A DNA stretch of 10,005 nucleotides from Alistipes sp. (GTDB taxonomy: Bacteria; Bacteroidota; Bacteroidia; Bacteroidales; Rikenellaceae). The translations under genes and the position numbers were made by a program. Location of the stretch: NCBI GenBank assembly GCA_031285485.1, contig JAITWC010000158.1, forward strand, positions 1 to 10,005, read 5' to 3'. The notes beneath the pieces are model-generated. The model ran no database searches. It had not been told where the DNA came from and saw only the letters and a program-made list of their open reading frames with translations. Below, in pieces: positions 7,725 to 10,005 of this stretch; within the stretch, counting starts at the first letter, position 1; the number at the start of each line of letters is the position of its first letter.

Positions 7725-8726
7725 ATGGGCGGGAAGAGACTCAGGGAGAGGGACGAGGTGTGGTTGCCTTCGAGGATGGCGCCCCGCGAGGGGCAGCGCT
7801 TAGTGGAGGTGCACGTCGAGGGCTACGACGACGTGGCTTTCTGGCGGGGCATCTTCGACGGGTTCGAGAACGAGCGTGTGATCTTCGAGATCTCCGTTCC
7901 GCCGCGGCCCGATCTGGCCAAGGGCAAGCGGGTGGTGATGGATATGATACCCGAGAGCGGGCCGGGGCTGCTGCTGTGCGTCGACAGCGACTTCGACTAC
8001 CTTTTCGGCGGCGGCACCCACCAGTCGCGCCGGGTGCTGGAGGCGAAATACCTGTTCCACACCTACGCCTACGCCACCGAGAACTATCTGTGCTGGGCGC
8101 CGGCGCTGCACAACGTCTGCACGAAGGCCACCAAGAACGACACCCGGGTGTTCGACTTCGAGCGGTTTCTGGGCGAGTACTCGCGCGCGGTCTATCCCGC
8201 CTTCGCGTGGTACGTGTGGTCGGCGCAGGCGGGCGACGAACACATTTTCAGGCTTGTCGACTTCAAGAACACCGTGCGGCTCAACTATCTTGAGGTCCAG
8301 GACAACGGCCGCGCGACGCTCGAATGGCTGCGGGGGAATGTCCAGAGGCGTGTACATTCGCTCGAAAGCCACTACCCGCAGCGGAAGGGCGAGGTGGAGC
8401 GGTTCATGCGGACGGTGGTTTGCACGCACGAGGTGACGCCCGACAACACATATCTCTTCATGCACGGCCACACGCTGCTCGACAACGTTGTGATGCCGAT
8501 GCTCAACGCGGTGTGCGACAAGCTCAGGCAGATGGCCGGCAACAGGATCCAGGCCTCGGCGCAGCGCGGTGTGGCCTACGCCAACGAGGTGAGCAACTAC
8601 CGCAACGCGCTGATGAGTGTGCGCGACACGCTGGTGTACAACGAACTCTACAAGGGTTGTCCGCTCTACCGGCGTCTCCACGGCGACATCGCGTCGGTTT
8701 TGCGTCGCGAGGGTTTGATCGGGTAG
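7725..8726 (+). CDS. DUF4435 (OLD-like TOPRIM) protein
   Basis: A 333-residue cytoplasmic protein resembling the DUF4435 family. TOPRIM-like acidic motifs are visible: VEGYDDVAFW (Glu32, Asp35, Asp36), then LLCVDSDFDYL (Asp87, Asp89, Asp91), followed by the family-typical YATENYL (Glu119). TOPRIM domains of this kind bind Mg2+ and cleave nucleic acid in OLD-like nucleases, so a nuclease or nucleotidyl-transfer role is possible. In the known PARIS anti-phage system a DUF4435 protein (AriB) pairs with an AAA ATPase (AriA). No ATPase gene is present here, and the neighbours are housekeeping genes, so a defence role is only a weak inference. The start ATG at 7725 follows the kdsC stop by 2 bp, making this the last gene of the operon. 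The five-copy hairpin array begins 19 bp after its stop. Its actual function is unknown. Confidence 0.85.
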   Translation: MGGKRLRERDEVWLPSRMAPREGQRLVEVHVEGYDDVAFWRGIFDGFENERVIFEISVPPRPDLAKGKRVVMDMIPESGPGLLLCVDSDFDYLFGGGTHQSRRVLEAKYLFHTYAYATENYLCWAPALHNVCTKATKNDTRVFDFERFLGEYSRAVYPAFAWYVWSAQAGDEHIFRLVDFKNTVRLNYLEVQDNGRATLEWLRGNVQRRVHSLESHYPQRKGEVERFMRTVVCTHEVTPDNTYLFMHGHTLLDNVVMPMLNAVCDKLRQMAGNRIQASAQRGVAYANEVSNYRNALMSVRDTLVYNELYKGCPLYRRLHGDIASVLRREGLIG

Positions 8727-8745
8727 CGGCCGGGGCGTTTTCGCC

Positions 8746-8933
8746 GTTGCCACTCTTGTGGCAGATACCAAATCGAGCGATTTCGCCCTTGCCACTTTGG
8801 TGGCAACCACAATTCCGAGCGATTTTGCCGTTGCCACTTTGGTGGCAACCACAATTCCGAGCGTTTTTGCTGTTGCCACTTTGGTGGCAACCACAATTCC
8901 GGGCGATTTCATAGTTGCCACTCTTGTGGCAAC
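8746..8933 (+). repeat. Five-copy tandem 42-bp hairpin repeat array
   Basis: Five palindromes with left arms TTGCCAC starting at 8747, 8789, 8831, 8873 and 8915, so the spacing is exactly 42 bp each time. Each folds as TTGCCAC-4 nt-GTGGCAA. The loops are TCTT in the outer two copies and TTTG in the inner three; the first copy has a one-base-shorter stem. The intervening segments are conserved, around ACCACAATTCCGAGCGATTT, so this is a tandem repeat and not a CRISPR array. It fills most of the 278-bp gap between the convergent DUF4435 and ubiX genes. As 42 is a multiple of three and the unit lacks stops, reading frames stay open through it on both strands, and I regard such ORFs as artefacts. 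A role in transcript ending, mRNA 3'-end protection or protein binding is possible. The only other inverted repeat noticed in the gap is a short GC stem at 8955-8967 with no T-run. Confidence 0.9.
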
Positions 8934-9004
8934 CACCGAACACAGCGCCGCCCACCCCGGAACGGGGCGTGCAACGGGCGGAACAACCGAAATACGCGGA
9001 AAAT

Positions 9005-9604
9005 TCAACGGACGGAGGGTGGGGGAGAGGCGGCCGCCGCCTCCGCGGGTTCGCCGCCACCCCAAACGCAGCCGCCGTGCGGAAGGCCGAGGCGGGCGAG
9101 GATGCGGTCGGTGACGGTGGCGCACAGGGCGTCGATGTCGGCGGGGTGCGAATAGAACGACGGCGAGGCGGGCAGCACAACGGCCCCGGCTTCGGCGAGG
9201 GCCACCATGTTGCGCAGGTGGATCAGGTTGAGGGGCGTCTCGCGCGGCACCACGATCAGCCGCCGGCCCTCCTTGAGCGTCACGTCGGCGGCGCGCGCGA
9301 TGAGGTCGCCCGAGACGCCCGACGCGATCCGCCCCACACACCCCATCGAGCAGGGCACGATCACCATCGCGTCCCACCCGGCGGAGCCCGATGCGGGCGG
9401 GGCGAACATGTCGTCGTTCGCGAAACGCACGATCGACGGGTTGTCCGGGAACCCGACCCCCTCCCACGCCGCGACCTCCCCACCGCGGCGGCTGACGATC
9501 AGCCCTATGCGTTCCACCGCGCCCTCCCGCGCGGCGAGGTCCTCCAAAACCCGGCGCGCGTAGACGGCCCCGCTGGCCCCCGTGACCCCTACAATTATCT
9601 TCAT
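9005..9604 (-). CDS. ubiX: Flavin prenyltransferase UbiX
   Basis: A 199-residue cytoplasmic enzyme that prenylates FMN using dimethylallyl phosphate, making the cofactor for UbiD-type decarboxylases. Diagnostic segments are the FMN-binding start MKIIVGVTGASGA (1-13), VPCSMGCVGRIASGVSGDLIARAADVTLKE (about 83-112), RETPLNLIHLRNM (121-133) and the PSFYSHP loop (148-154). The start ATG at 9604 opens the conserved N-terminus and overlaps the stop of the deacetylase gene by 4 bp, suggesting translational coupling. The last 20 or so residues form an Ala/Pro-rich tail beyond the conserved fold, of no evident function. No ubiD partner is seen in the window, which is common because the two genes are often unlinked. 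Confidence 0.94.
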   Translation of the reverse strand: MKIIVGVTGASGAVYARRVLEDLAAREGAVERIGLIVSRRGGEVAAWEGVGFPDNPSIVRFANDDMFAPPASGSAGWDAMVIVPCSMGCVGRIASGVSGDLIARAADVTLKEGRRLIVVPRETPLNLIHLRNMVALAEAGAVVLPASPSFYSHPADIDALCATVTDRILARLGLPHGGCVWGGGEPAEAAAASPPPSVR

Positions 9605-10005
9605 GACCCGATAGCGCGCGATTTCATCCCCCGCGCGCGGAGGTGTTCGAGCGTCCGCGGCAGCGCGTAGCTCATGTTCCCGAAAGCCTTCGCCGGAGAT
9701 GTTCTTCCGTACGGCGGGCGGAAAAGGTCGCTGTCGGTCACCCCGGCGGCACGGTCGACGTCGGCGGCGTAGATCGCGGCGCCGCATCCCCAGCCTTTCA
9801 TGTGGTTGTGCGTGTGGTTGCCCACCCGGTGTCCCCCCGCCACGATCCGCGCGTACAGCCCGGGGTGGGCCTCGACGTTGCGGCCGAGGCAGAAGAACGT
9901 TGCTCGCGCGTCCCACCTTGCCAACTCGTCGAGTATCCATTCGGTGACCCCCGGCGTCGGCCCGTCGTCGAACGTCAGGTAGACATCTCCGGAAGCACCG
10001 ACGGA
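9601..10005 (-). CDS. NodB-type polysaccharide deacetylase, 5' end outside window, apparent internal in-frame deletion
   Basis: The last 134 residues of a carbohydrate esterase family 4 protein, which would remove N- or O-acetyl groups from a polysaccharide or peptidoglycan; the N-terminus is cut by the window edge. Present are motif 1 LTFDDGP with the catalytic and metal Asp pair, motif 2 GNHTHNH with the metal-binding His residues, and motif 3 FRPPYGR. Directly after RPPYGRT the protein jumps to SPAKAFGNMSYALPRTLEHLR, which resembles the extreme C-terminal helix of the domain (typically FHDSxKAxxNxxYALPxxLE). The usual motif 4 (WDV...D) and motif 5 (FHD) stretch, roughly 50-60 residues from my knowledge of the family, is missing near 9697-9705. 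The frame is still open and the stop overlaps ubiX by 4 bp. The product is probably inactive unless the deletion is a sequencing or assembly artefact. Confidence 0.85.
   Translation of the reverse strand, partial: SVGASGDVYLTFDDGPTPGVTEWILDELARWDARATFFCLGRNVEAHPGLYARIVAGGHRVGNHTHNHMKGWGCGAAIYAADVDRAAGVTDSDLFRPPYGRTSPAKAFGNMSYALPRTLEHLRARGMKSRAIGS

Noticed and set aside
8746..8933. CRISPR array, because of regularly spaced palindromic repeats
   Set aside because: The intervening sequences are conserved between units, the unit is a tandem 42-mer and there are no cas genes nearby.
8955..8967. CCCCG-gaa-CGGGG stem as an intrinsic terminator
   Set aside because: Only 5 bp of stem and no T-run on either side, in GC-rich DNA where such stems arise by chance.
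7800..9467. Long minus-strand open frame spanning DUF4435, the repeat and ubiX
   Set aside because: It is antisense to a gene with clear family motifs and is kept open by high GC and the stop-free repeat; composition is Arg/His/Val-rich with no recognisable domain.
9601..9720. Frameshift as the cause of the short deacetylase
   Set aside because: Other frames of this stretch show no missing NodB motifs, and the conserved C-terminal helix is already in the same frame, so deletion explains it better.

Overview
The window looks like a chromosomal segment from a GC-rich member of the Bacteroidota, most plausibly an Alistipes-like gut organism (family Rikenellaceae). This is inferred from four things: a BACON-domain lipoprotein, promoter elements of the Bacteroidota type (TAnnTTTG), no convincing Shine-Dalgarno sites, and high GC. 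No rRNA, tRNA, integrase, transposase or CRISPR locus was seen. Most of the DNA is densely packed housekeeping genes.

Layout. (1) 6-4896, minus strand: reading in the direction of transcription, a UvrD/PcrA-type helicase, endonuclease III (nth) and a BACON-PDZ-S41 lipoprotein. The two DNA-repair genes are 30 bp apart. The lipoprotein begins 25 bp after nth and may have its own promoter. (2) 4897-5135: a divergent intergenic region with promoters firing both ways and two copies of a 42-bp hairpin repeat. (3) 5136-8726, plus strand: a tight four-gene operon encoding a YihY/BrkB membrane protein, a Rossmann-fold/DUF2520 protein, a KdsC-type HAD phosphatase and a DUF4435 TOPRIM protein. Junctions are 4-bp and 25-bp overlaps and a 2-bp gap. 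(4) 8727-9004: a convergent intergenic region filled largely by five tandem copies of a 42-bp hairpin repeat. (5) 9005-10005, minus strand: the flavin prenyltransferase ubiX, preceded with a 4-bp overlap by a NodB-type polysaccharide deacetylase whose 5' end lies outside the window.

The most unusual signals are these. The two hairpin-repeat sites share an exact 42-bp period and part of their spacer, while their stems differ by a paired C/G swap that keeps base-pairing, so they look like one dispersed element family. The S41 lipoprotein has lost its catalytic Ser and Lys and looks like a pseudoprotease. The deacetylase appears to carry an in-frame internal deletion that removes two catalytic motifs while leaving both ends of the domain intact. 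Three genes have a TAnnTTTG box only 6-7 nt upstream of the start codon, suggesting leaderless or nearly leaderless transcripts. No complete new defence or mobile system is evident; the DUF4435 gene is the only protein from a family associated with defence, and it has no partner here.
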